Below are positions 27,701 to 39,800 of a DNA stretch of 64,000 nt, in pieces. Positions within the stretch are counted from its first letter, which is position 1. Every line of letters starts with the position of its first letter. Where the stretch lies: positions 2,046,001 through 2,110,000 of the forward strand of contig CM038915.1 of the NCBI GenBank assembly GCA_021904315.1. Reading direction: 5' to 3'. The notes under the pieces are model-generated. The model had not been told where the DNA came from. It searched no databases and saw only the letters and a list, made by a program, of their open reading frames with translations. Made by a program: the position numbers and the translations under genes. Origin of the DNA: Sphagnum magellanicum (Eukaryota > Streptophyta > Sphagnopsida > Sphagnales > Sphagnaceae).

Positions 27701-28660
27701 CAAATTAGCTATGTTTATAATGCTGATGTCAAAATTCCATTGCACAAGTGGAGCATAAGAGCATCAGAAGCAATCAGTAAGATTAAATGCATGATGGCCA
27801 TCTTCAATGGACAATTTCAGCAAACAGCCAAATGCAGGTTTTCCCAACAAAAAAGAGAACTTTTGCCAGTCCTACTTCACAGCTTAGAACCAATACCAAT
27901 TTCTGAACACAACATCTTGCCCTCCCAAGAGTACAAAACAGAGACAAAGTCCCAAGAATCTGGCCTTTCACAGCTTAAAAGCAAAGCAAAGTGCTGAGAT
28001 AGTTGCCAATTGACTCATGATCTTGCTTCTCCTGCTCTCCAGTGTACAAGTGAGACAAAATTGCTAGGGTCTCACTTCACAGATTAGAACCCACAAAACA
28101 AGACAAGTGCTGAGAGAAGTCATCAAAGAACAAAAGAGACTGAAGTGTCAATGGAAAATATTATTACCTGTTTTACTGCTGCTCTACTATTGGAGCTTCA
28201 CAAATGGAGCATAGACTCCTGTATGGCTGCTGCTCACCTACAACAAAGCCTCAAACCTGGGAGGCTGGAAATGACTTGAACTCTCTGATTTGGGTAGAAG
28301 AATACCTCCACGAATGGAAAATTCAGCTTTAGACATTCATAGTTATGATTAAATCCCCTGGTCAATGTGAAGGGAACAGCACTAACTACAGGTAGGAGAT
28401 TTACTCAACAGCCATCTTTGTGAATGCTGGAGGGCAGGCATAGTCCTATCATCCTACCAACTTCAGTCACAGTTCCCGGCTGGAATGACAAGCACATAAT
28501 GACACACTGAAGAAGCACCGGCTTTCAGGCTGACAAAAGATTTTGAGTGAACTAATGTCTCAGGTAGAGTTCTGCCAGAAAAGAGAGAAAGGGGATGTGG
28601 ATGAGAGGGAGAGAGTGAAAAAATAGAGAAAAATTGGCACAAACAACTTTGTCTGTACTT

Positions 28661-31600
28661 TCAACCCCTACTTGAAGATGACCTCAAGGTGGCGTAGCTA
28701 CCCCAGTGAAAAAGTTTCCTGGCCCATGACCTGGAGGCTACCTTATTTGAACTTGGGAATTGTCGTTGTGAATGCTTGCATGCAGGTTTTGAAGCACGGG
28801 GCATATCCACAGTGTGCCCTTCTGTTGAGGGAGGGGGGTTCCCTTCAGATGTGGATTGCAACATTGGAACTCGTGATGGCAAGGGCCAGGCAAGGCTTTC
28901 AATGGTTGTTGAATCATCTGATCTGATCCCTGACCTGGAGTCAGACCTTGGAAATCCACTGCAAGTTATTGTTGGAGACATGGAACCAGAATTCTCACCA
29001 TTGGATCCAAATCCTCCTGGACAATTTAAAGAGGAAAGCCCTGGACAAGTCAGTCGCAAGGCAGTAGAGGGCAGAGGAGAGGCACCACAGCAACCCTTGT
29101 GCTCACCCTTTTGAATTAGAGCTCTAGCACAAGTTGGCTCAGAAAACTCCACGGTGCATGCAGTGCAAAGAGTTAGAGATGTCATGTTCACTTTGGCCAG
29201 CTCCTTCAAAGAGATGGTGGTTGGAAGCTTGACAAAGGAAACTATGCCATGTCTGCAGAGGGGACAGGGAATAGATCCTGGAGGACTTGATGCTGTTGCA
29301 GGGATTGTGTTTGTGGAGCAGAGATAGAGAGCACATCTGGTGCACAGCTCATGCCCACAACCTGCCTCACCAAACAGGGCCCATGTCAGTTTCCTAGTTC
29401 AAATTTCTGACCAGATAATAGAAACAGATGATCTCCTGCTGATGTAATCTCCCATTACAAGAGACAGATATTTGCAAAAACCTGCTCCAACATTGCTTGA
29501 GTAGGAAATATATCCAAAAACAAAGTGCAGATACAGTTACTGTGGACTCTCATGCCCATAAAGATTTTGATAGTTGGGCACAACTAGGCCATACATGGTC
29601 CATCTTGTACCTCAGACCACACAATTAATCTCTGCTCACAGGAAAGAGGTGATGACAGACCTTCAGCAGCAACTGTACATTGTCGCTCTAAGCAGACAGC
29701 ACATGGGTCAGAATCTACAGCCACTGTGTCAAGTCTCCACCCACATTCCCTGCCACACCACCACAGATGAGCACAGTATCTCTACTTGGACAATTGCATG
29801 GAACTGACACATAGAGAATGAGTTGAATATGCAGTTCCAATAGAATCCCATCAGTGTAGGTGATCTAATAAAACTTCATCACAAGCTCAAAACCATTTCT
29901 GTAACTACTTAAGAAAAAGTGCAACATGCTTATGCTGGGGCAAGCTAAGTGGTTTAGTTCTGCCATTTTTGACTTGAAGAGTTTGCAGTTACCAGCAGAG
30001 AGTCCAAGAATAACCTGGCAATTTTCATAATGCTGGAAAGAGGGAGTGCCAAGTAGCGAGAAGGAGGGAGAGATGAGATGGTCAATGAGGATTCAGGGGC
30101 TAGAAGAGGCTCCAGCCAATGGCGGCGCCATAGTCGTGCAACTTGCAATGCTGTCCATCTGATTCATGGCATTGTCCCAACCATTGATTATCATTAGAAT
30201 TACTTCCAAGTATAGTTTAAAGTCAGACTCATTCTCACAATGACAGCACATTCTATATTTAGAATGGGATCATAGATGAAGTCAGATCATAGAGGGGACA
30301 GATCTAGATGGGCAGCAACATGAGGACTCTCACTCTCAGAAAACCTTCATCATGAGTTGCTGAAACAGATATACCATGACTGGCTCACCATGTCAGCTGA
30401 AATAACAGGAAACATACCCATTGCAATTATGAGCTGTTCGGCTTGCTCCCCTTGCAATTAAAGCCTGTGTATGAAATACGACAATCCAGTTGATAGCTTA
30501 GATGATAATCTGGAATTTAGAGAGAAGAGCTTGCTCATTGCCCATATATAGTGCTGATAATAACAATTGCTTCAAGCAAAAATCAGAATTACAGTTGCAT
30601 GCCACATCACATAGTGATGGCACCAACAGGTCACGTCTCTGGATAAGTAGCATTGCAGCAACATTGGTGAAATTGAAATGAAGGGCACCTGACAGCAGGG
30701 AATACTACCCCCACAGGCTGCATAATGTAGTGGAGAGCTACCTGCCCCTGCAATACACCCACAACACAGTAGTCTAAGGGATCCATAGAATGAGCACTTT
30801 CTGCATCAATGCTATTTATGCTTGTCAGTGCCATCAGTTCCATTCCTTTTGAATACAACAAGAAAACCATGGAACCAGTTGATGTTTAGAAGTTGACACT
30901 AATGCAACTCAATGGATGTTCTCCTCCACCATAATTTGAAACACGCCCATTTTCATGCTACATCTTCCAACTGTGTCTCCAATCTCCAACCAACATCCTA
31001 AAGAAAATCCAAGTACCTATCAAGTCAATAGTTGTGCCATCTTGAACAGTGACTGCAGAGACATTGCCTGCCAAATCCAGCAGCAATTGTACACACTCAG
31101 TGTGGCTGTTGAGTGCAGCCATATGAAGAGCAGTGATGCCACCATCAGCAGCCTTGTTCACAATCCTGGCTAGAGAACTACAACAGAACCCACATATGAG
31201 TGAGGAAGTGACAGATGGTGAAAGAGAAGAAAAGACAGAACATGAAATATCCTAAAGAGTATATGCCAAAACTCACAATGTATAAACTGAGCATTCCATG
31301 GACATCAACTGAGCACTGTGCAAGAATTTGATCCATCAGAAAACGTCTTGCTGCTGGTGAAATAGCTTGCAAATGTGCACTCCTAATGGTTTGGATGTGT
31401 GCAGAATATATCCATATGTCTAGCATACACTGCATAATACTGACTTTTTTCTCAGCACTCCACTATTTATTTGCTCTCTCCTTGTCTTTGCTCATGATAC
31501 ATTCAATTTCTCTAGGTGCCAATATCAGAATATGATTCCATATGAACTCAAGCATGTTGGTGGTACAGACCTTTGATCTAAGTAGCTCTTCATAGATGGT

Positions 31601-34286
31601 GTCTCATCTTTGTTTGCAGGTTGCAAAGTGTTCCACAAGTATGGAACACTAGGGACATAATCGGCAACAATTAAGCGTATGCAGCGAACATGCCCACTCA
31701 CTGCAGCAAAATGAAGAGCAGTGCGACCATTGAGATAGTCTGCCCTATTGACCTGCAAAAGCCACCAACAAGTGGGTTAGATTAGTGCAGTCACAGTAGC
31801 TACATTAGCAACCTAAATGTCAGCAGGTCAGGTTTCTGATATGTAGGTGTGGGCCTCAATGTGCCATGTGACTAGCAGTGATGAAAGGCATTACCCAAAC
31901 ATCCACAGGCAAAAGATGTAGGAATGATATGATGTAGAACCAGTGTACCTCAATTCCATTGGGATAACTTCCAATAAGGTACCGCTGGAATGATGTCAAG
32001 TACCAAGGGAGCATTATCTGCATGGAAGCTAATATCAGAAACCCTAGGGGGACTTCAACATGTGGCTGCTGGGATTAGACACCCATAGCAATAACCGACC
32101 ATGCCGAAGTGGAAATCCCACATGAATTTCTAACCTTAGTCCCAATGCAAAACCGTTAAGTAGGCTGTTAATGCCTTTGCAAAAGAGGTATGTTCATAGA
32201 TAAAATCTTAGGTATGAAATGAGTGCACATATCAGAGGCCACTCTTAAAACACAATTCTCTCACTGAGAGTACAATGTGTGCTGGACTAAACCCTTAACC
32301 AGATAAGGGAATCGCATGCTGATTAATGGAAAAAGCGCATGGCTCAACATGCATTAATGATGAGGGATATGTTACAACTTTGTCCGGGCAAATGTGCAGT
32401 TTGAAGACTCAACCAAGTGCATAAGCACAACCCTCTCTGAGAGAATATTCCAAACCTCTTGTACAGAATCCCAATCTAATTGACAGAAATCAAAATGCCC
32501 TGTGTGCTAGTGTAATGGACATTGCTTACATTTGCCTTGTACAGCAGCAAAGTCTGCACCACCTCCCAGTGCCCATAACGACATGCCTGCATCAATGCTG
32601 TCTGCAGTTGGCCACATACAAATGGTTACATCATTGAAATGCATCTATATGAAACACATTCAGAGATACAAGACAGAGGAGGGAGCTCTGAAACAGAGTT
32701 TTCCAACCAGGAAATCCACTAGTTCATGTACTCCAAAGCCAGACTTGACACCGCTATCACACTAAACAGAAAGGCATTTCGTGCCCTGTCACCAATCATG
32801 TTGTGACAGTTGAAGGGGAACAACCAACTCTAGATCACATGTTAGTAATCATATCATGGAGGGACAAGTGCCTTCATACCCCAGCCACACAATATTTGGT
32901 AAATGTCCATTCTAGTCAGGCTACTTGTCAGTATATCCTAGACTTGATAATGAGACCACTGTTGTGTATTTTCACTGTGAAGCTCAAATTTAGCAGAACC
33001 ATGCCCATCAGGAAGCCTCCATACTCAATTTGATTCAAACTGAATAGAAATTGCAAGATGGCCTGATACAAAGGTTAATGAGGTTTCACAAGCAACTAAC
33101 AAGAGAAGATTTTGCAGCAAACTGCACAATCAAGAGAAGATGAGTAGAACAAAAACAGTGTAATGCATAGACAGTCGCTCACATGTTCAAGGAGTAGCAG
33201 CAAGTGTAAATGCGACTAACTATCATAAGTTCCCCACTGACATTTTAAGTCCCAACAGCAGGTAAGCAACCACATTCTATGTTTCTGACACAAATCTAGA
33301 AGTTACAAGAAGACATGTTGCAGGAATCAAGAGCAATCAGACCACTTAGACCACAGCAGATTGGCAACAAACAAATGTATTGTGTAACATATTAAGCCAC
33401 AAGATGACTCCATACCTGTCCACAATAATTTCGTGTGTTTACTTCAACTCCACACTCCAGCAGCAATGTAACAATCTGGAGGGCAGGAAATGTGACTCAT
33501 GGTTAGATACCATCCTCCATAAACAATGCTTCCCTCAATTCATACATCAGCACCACCCATCTGCCATAATCATGGCCGTGGTGATTTTAGGTAAGGACTG
33601 TCATGAGAGTAACTGCCTACACGTGAAGTGGGCATCACATGTAGCAAAGACATCTTGAACTGGTGGGATCCCACTTTCCTCTCAGATACTAAACAGGAGT
33701 GGTAACCAATATGAGAGATGACCATTTTGGGTGGATCATGTGGTTTCCTGGAGTACTTTTGAGACCAGAAGAAGATCTGATATGCTTGGCAAACCCTAAA
33801 TCCACAAAGCCAAGGAAAACTTCTAGAATCTTGTTGCAATTTTCCTCTTCCATCCCTGTGATGATTGCAAATCAAGAGATCTAAAGTGCACCCATCTGCT
33901 TTCTCCTTCAGCATTAGGGTCTCCCTCAATTGATTTGAGACATGAGGAGTGAATGCTATGTGTAACTCCAGGTTCAGCAAGCTGGAAAAGCATCTCATTC
34001 TTTGCCTCGCAGATGAATTTCTACTGCATTGATGAGATCTTCCATGCACAGAAATGGGAAACTTTTCTTAACAATTCAAAGACAAGTGTAAAGGTCATGA
34101 GGCACTAACTTCATTGTGGCCCTGCATAGCAGAGAAGTGGAGGGGGGAGTTCCGGACACCAAAAGTAGAGTACTTTGCAAGCCGAGGGTTACACTCTAAG
34201 AGAGCCCGGGCCTCTTGAAAGTCTCCATCACGAGCTGCAGAAACCAATCGCTCGCCAGATGCCGAGCAACCAAATGAATTGCCCAT
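28661..34286 (-). CDS. Ankyrin-repeat RING E3 ubiquitin ligase, XBAT32-like
   Basis: Predicted RING-type E3 ubiquitin ligase of the plant XBAT/XB3 family; Arabidopsis XBAT32 targets ACC synthases and acts in lateral-root formation. Exons (minus): 34110-34286, 33416-33475, 32530-32601, 31571-31752, 31017-31177, 30689-30747, 30418-30464, 30015-30158, 29661-29749, 28661-29361; all GT-AG, phases close, 563 aa. The N-terminus [20 protein letters not shown] matches XBAT32; the frame upstream has only GTG/TTG codons, so ATG at 34286 is the start, and Gly2 with Cys7 fits possible lipidation. Ankyrin repeats fill about 15-285 ([65 protein letters not shown]). A C3HC4 RING spans about 317-366 ([21 protein letters not shown]). 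The roughly 200-residue tail is Ser/Pro-rich and poorly conserved. Exon 7 is only 47 bp. Confidence 0.93.
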
Positions 34287-35800
34287 GCTCACCCTCACCA
34301 CTCGCAACACCTTCTCTACTTACACTTCTTTTGGCTCACCGGCCCAAATGCCATGTTTCTCCACAAGAGAGAGAGAAGAAAAAGCGGACGAACAGAAGGA
34401 TGCCGCGTCCGCTGGCACATAGCTTTACAGTACCACCTTTTCATATATTTGGTGATTGCTGCATCTTGTGGCAAGATGCATACCTTCCGATGGTGGTACC
34501 GAAAGAGACTCAATTTCTTCTTACCCTAAGGACTTAGACGCCCTCAGATCGCAACACTTTTACATAGACAGCGGCAAAAATCAGACCAGCTTCCGTGCAG
34601 CATGTATTGCTATCTGCAGAGGCTTGATAGACAACAAATCCTGCAAGGTCAAATGCCGGTGATCCAAGGAGGCACCGGGAAAATCGAGGGAAAGTCATGA
34701 AGAGTCAATTTTCTTTCACAACAACACGTATAGAAAGGAATTTGAAATCAAAGACAGGACAGAAAATCCACGAGCCAAAAAAAAAAAGTTTTGTCTTCTG
34801 GAGACAATTGATAACTAAAGACACGGAGTCATGGATGACGATAGAAAATCACTAGGACAAGTTCGTCCAACTAGTCAGACCACGGCGCAGCGGATGGCAA
34901 AGTAAAACGGGCTCCGGAAACGCGGAATGGCAAATCCAAACTACGAGGCCAAAAATACAACAGCCAAAAAAAATAGCCGACGGAAAAATACGAGGCACTA
35001 CACAGAAACGAAACTGTAAAAGCCAAAATGCTAGTTGCGATCTCCGGAAACGGAAACAGACATGAAGGACTGCTAGAAGGGCGGAGAAAAAAACAGAAAC
35101 TGAAAAAAGATGTAAAACTGCTTTAAAATTGAACACGAAAAGTTTCCTGGAAGAGACGGACACGCAAATGAGAGGCCGCCGCTACTTGCCAGCAGCAACG
35201 CAGGTTGGAAAGAAGCACCACAAGTCTGGGAAAGAGAACACGGAACCGTCTGTGACGCAAAATGTCAGTACCTTTATTATTGCAGAAAAAAACCAAGCCC
35301 GCGCAAAAACACTCTCATAAACAACGGGGAAAAGAAAAAAGAAAACGTCCTTACGTTACGAGAACGTTACGAGAAGAAGCATCGATTCGATCTGCGCAGG
35401 GAGATTAGAGAAACCCCGTGAAAAATGTATCTAAACGTAGCGGGAGAGGGAAAACCAGCCTCCAAAACAGAAAAACACACACATAAGTACATATATTACA
35501 CACAAAAAAGATGCTCAGAATTGAGCCGAAAACATGTAGGTGAAGGTGAGAGGAGCAGGGTGAGTCTGAAGAAGATAGAAGGGCGAAGACGCAATCCGTC
35601 TGCGCGCGTTCATAATCGGTCGCCACTCCGCTACCGCAACACGGGCGAAACGAGAGCGAGAGAGGGAGACACACAGCGAGCGAGCGACCGAGAGCAGCGA
35701 AGGACGCAAGATGGATGGGTAGTGTGCTCCAGGTCCTGATCCAGATCCAAATCCAGGTCTCAATCCAGATCCTTGTCCAGGTTCATTGTTCATGTCCATA
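34287..35800 (-). promoter_or_regulatory. CpG-richer promoter/5' UTR region of the XBAT-like gene
   Basis: Upstream of the ATG the sequence is clearly richer in CG dinucleotides than the surrounding DNA, particularly 34.8-35.75 kb (for example ACGTTACGAGAACGTTACGAG, where a 13-bp word is repeated near 35.35 kb). A purine-rich GAGCGAGAG stretch sits near 35.65 kb. This looks like an unmethylated promoter and long, possibly spliced, 5' UTR. Open frames crossing it have no conserved domain. No TATA box was assigned. Confidence 0.5.
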
Positions 35801-36364
35801 TCCGTGTCCCATCCATCCATACATCCATCCATTAGCACCCTCTTGGAAAATGATGAGAAATTAGATGGAAGGTACCTAGTACTTACAATTATTGGCCGGG
35901 TACCAAGTTTCGTAATGCAAGCTTCGTTCAACAAGTACGTACCCGGTGATCAGCACACCCTGATGCTTTCCAAATAGCCGTTCTCAGTGGCAGTGCGACT
36001 CCAGATACCCTGATCCTTACCGAGTAGCTACCCGTGTGCGCCTCGTTGTGTGCAGGTTGCAGACCCCGGTGTTGTCCAGTACCCGGTGTCCAAGGAGAAT
36101 CCTTTTGGTTCCGGTTCCCAAAAAAAACTTAAACAGATTTGATGGAACCCTCCTGTGCAATTTTGAAATTGGGTCTCTTCCAGTGCTACTTAAGTAAAGA
36201 AGACCTTGTCCAAATTTTTTAATGCAGCCTAGTTCGAGGTCACCTTAGTGCACCTAATTTTTCCTCCATAAAGGGCGGGTGATTCCAAAGTCCTAATGCC
36301 CCCACAATGCTTGTGGATTTTGATGAAATGCTCGCTTGTGGAGTTTGGTGACATGCTTTTGCAT

Positions 36365-36800
36365 ACTTACACAAACTTTTCTTGCACAATTACAGTCCAG
36401 ATTAGCTTAAGGAAACTTTCTGTGTTTCCGTAGAGAAGCTTCTTACTCCAAGCTGCTGGTGAGGGAATTATGCAATGTAAGGCGCCCTGAAAATACATTA
36501 TGCACATTTGTTGAAGTCATTATGCATATAATGGAAAACATTATCAATGCCTTCCACCTTGTACCTCAGGTCCTTGTAACTCAAGTTCACCTTTATGACA
36601 AGATGAAGGTATTCACAATGGTACCTTCCCTTACAAAATGACTATGGGCTTAGATGCACTTACACAAACTTTCCTTTCACAACAACAATGGCCAGGATTA
36701 ACTTATAGAAAATTTGTTTGTTTCCTTATATGAAATTTTCTGCTCCAAACTAACAAGGGAATTGCACCTTGTAAAGCGCTCTACAGTTACATTATGCGCG
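36365..36800. repeat. Diverged tandem duplication, ~293-bp period
   Basis: ACTTACACAAACTTT at 36365 recurs at 36658, and similarity continues for about 150 bp through AGGGAATT...TGTAA(G)GCGC...ACATTATGC. Divergence is substantial, with both substitutions and indels. Confidence 0.75.
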
Positions 36801-39800
36801 AGATAATTATGGTAGATGAAACACCTTTCACTATCACAAATCACGAAATGTTTTATGTTAAGGGCAAACATTATCATCCTTTTCAAAATGTCCTACTTAT
36901 GAGTCCCCAAGGTGGTAAGTACATGAAACAAAAAGAGTCATACCGGTCTTGTCCTAGAGTAATTCATGTGTCCTAGGGTTACACCCCAAAACAAATAATT
37001 TATTTTGTCCTGTCAAAAGGCCAAGACCTAATCCTTGGGGCACTGGCCTCCACACTTTAAGCCTTGGTGTCCTAGGACAATATGTTTTAAAGAGCCTAGG
37101 ACCATAAGGTTTGAGGGCCTTAGATAGAATGATTTCAAGGCCCAAGTCTTGATGCTTTTCCAATCCTAAGATGGTAAGGCCTAAGATATGAAGAACATAA
37201 TGGTGAATAGCAATATGTGTCATATCTTGGAGTTGCATTGAGCCATGTTTGAATGTCCGAAAGTTGAAGTGCTTGCTATGCAATAGTGTAGGTTTCTTCC
37301 ACATTTTGGAGATGGAAAATCATGAGATCCAAGACTTCAGAACATTGTTTGGAGATGGAGATCAAGCTTGCATTCCTGCAACTCCTTGCATGACTTGAGA
37401 TGCTAATGTTTGTGCAAAACCTCTCTCTAATGCAATACTTGTGAGAACCATTGCTAGCTCATGTGTTGTTGCACTTAAGGTATGTGAATCGAAATACAAA
37501 GCACCATTATAAGCTTTTGGGTACAATGGTGCACTACATGTGACAACAATCATGTCTGGCTACTACCAAAAACAACATTGTGGTGTTTGATGACTTGCTC
37601 CAACTTCTACTATTAGGAAAAAGAGAGCGATGGTGCAACAAAGAACAACAGTTAATGAAGAAGCAATAACAACGACTACATGGAATTTGTAGTTACCCAT
37701 TATCTCCAATTATCCAAACAACCGACAATTCTTTTTTTATCACCACTAATCGCAACCACCATGAAGTTTGCTAGCTACTATTGGAGGTTTTTCACAAAGC
37801 TTTTCACAATTTCAACTCTTCTATTCAATGCTCCAACATATGTAAAGTTCTTTGTGATTTGGATTCCATGAACACCCTAAGCCAAATGTCCTTAAGCCAC
37901 CTCTAAAGTCGCCTTAAACCACAAACCCAAAAACATGGGTTCAAAATAAATGAGTTTTGGCCTAATGTTAAACCTTAAACCACAAAGTTCGAACACAAGC
38001 CAAATCTTGGGCATTTTGGCCTAACATTAAAATGTTCTTAAAATTTTTTATCTAGAATTAGAATATTGTTGAGCATTTTTGCTTAAGGTTGCATTTTTTT
38101 TGGCATCTTGACCTTGGGTTGGCCACTTTGGCCTAGTCCTAGGGTTAAAACCATTATGGCTCTTTTTGTATTCCTTAAATAAATCATTAATATACCATTT
38201 TTGGACCCTAGGATTTCAAAAAGGTCTTGGGTTCCAACTTAGTGGAATGTAAGTGAAATTCTTGTCGACCTTCTATTTAATGAAATTGACTTAACCGTGC
38301 CAACTTCTTGTTAGGTTTAATCCATCATTATGTTTTTTTCAATGAAAAAAAATCTTACATATAGTTAATTGTATATAAAATCTACTTCTTACGAAATGGG
38401 TTATCAAGGTGAAACCAAAATTTTACTTAGTTGAGGTTCATCCATAGTTGAGGCATATTGGCCATGTAGTGGATGGCGCATTAATGGATGTTGGTATATT
38501 TTAATCGTCTAAATAGAGTCCAATTAAGAGCTTGATAATATAATCACGTCTAAGTTAAGGATAAACTTATGATTTGGATACTCAAAATTGAAATTGACCC
38601 AAATCCTAAAAAGACCAATGTTAATTACATTAATTACAAGTTTCCAACTACGTCCAATTTGAGTTTGGGCTTCAATTTTGATAATTGGGTTTGATGGCTC
38701 TACATGATGCAATACCCACCTCAAGTTATGAAGGTGTCCCAAGATTTAAAACCTTGACACAACCCAAGTACAAGGCAAGTCAACTAAATCTAGCTATAGA
38801 TCTAGACTAGTACATCTTGAGGGTTCTTTGTAAGGTTTTGGTCTTAATTCCATATAGGAAAATCTAGTTCAATCAAAGTCATATTTTTTTATATAGAAGT
38901 TTAACTTTTTGATAATTTCATCTTTTCAAAAAAAAATCAATGTAAGAAAACTAAGGTAATTATGTTTATCAACAAACAATCAAATAGGACACATGTTAAG
39001 CCTATGTCCAAACAACAATTTCTCCACCACCACAAATATCCAATGAGAAGAATAAGTGTTTGGCTTCTTATTTTAATTTTGTTTGGTCATAGATTGAATG
39101 AACAATACTTGTTAAAATTGCGTGTTCAAAAATGAAAAAAAGTTGTTTAATGACAAGGTGGGAATCAACATACTAAAATGGGCACACAAATCAAAAAATT
39201 AAGACTAGGAGGGGGTTCATAAGTGTTTGGTAAAAGTAATGGTTTATGATGGACTTCTAGATATCAAGGCTCAATTTGTGAGGGAAGTTTTTGACAATGG
39301 GATACAAGTTGTCACAATGTTTAACATATAATATCGCACAAATTGATAAAATTTTGATGACATGGGTGTTTTAAAAATTTGGTTTAATTTGTAATTTAGG
39401 GTAGATTTACAAAGGTTGTTGATCTTTATGGCATCTAACTTGTTTGGCGATGGGAATGAACTATTACACTAAAAGGGTATAGTATAATGTAAAAACATAT
39501 AAAAACTACATTTACACTCCCATTCTATCCATCTTTATAATCAAAATATACATTATGATTTCAAAATATTATCATGCAACATTGATGAGAAGCCTACTTC
39601 TCAAAATATTAACATCTCAATTATAGAATGCATGAACACATTTATGCATTGCTAGTCATTTATGGTTGTCAAAAAGGAAGAGACGTGTTAATATAAAATG
39701 AACAATAGGTGTGGTTGTTAAAAAAACACACAAAACACAAGACAAAATATTTGTTGTGTTTTGCTTTCAATTTGAACTATTGTTCAAAAAACTAAAATAA

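Larger units (their letters stand above)
18359..28660. other. 10-kb AT-rich region between PMT and XBAT-like genes
   Basis: Apart from the PMT 5' region, this is AT-rich DNA with many homopolymer runs, two repeat fields (22.2-23.4 kb and 24.2-24.7 kb) and a long TA microsatellite. No open frame longer than about 110 codons occurs and none has a recognisable domain. From about 26.9 to 28.6 kb GC content rises, which could be the 3' UTR or downstream flank of the XBAT-like gene, but I cannot place a transcript end. Confidence 0.55.

Noticed and set aside
27674..27997. 107-codon frame downstream of the XBAT-like gene as a gene
   Set aside because: It begins at a non-ATG codon and lacks any recognisable motif. 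Could be UTR or repeat sequence.
34287..34310. Eight extra residues before the XBAT MGNSFGC start
   Set aside because: The upstream frame uses GTG, not ATG. The ATG at 34286 is the first proper start, although the extra residues look superficially like the XBAT32 N-terminus.
35515..35934. 139-codon open frame on the minus strand upstream of the XBAT-like gene
   Set aside because: Low-complexity (Gly/Ser/Pro and repeated Met-Asp-Gly words from CCAT repeats), no domain. More likely 5' UTR/promoter sequence.
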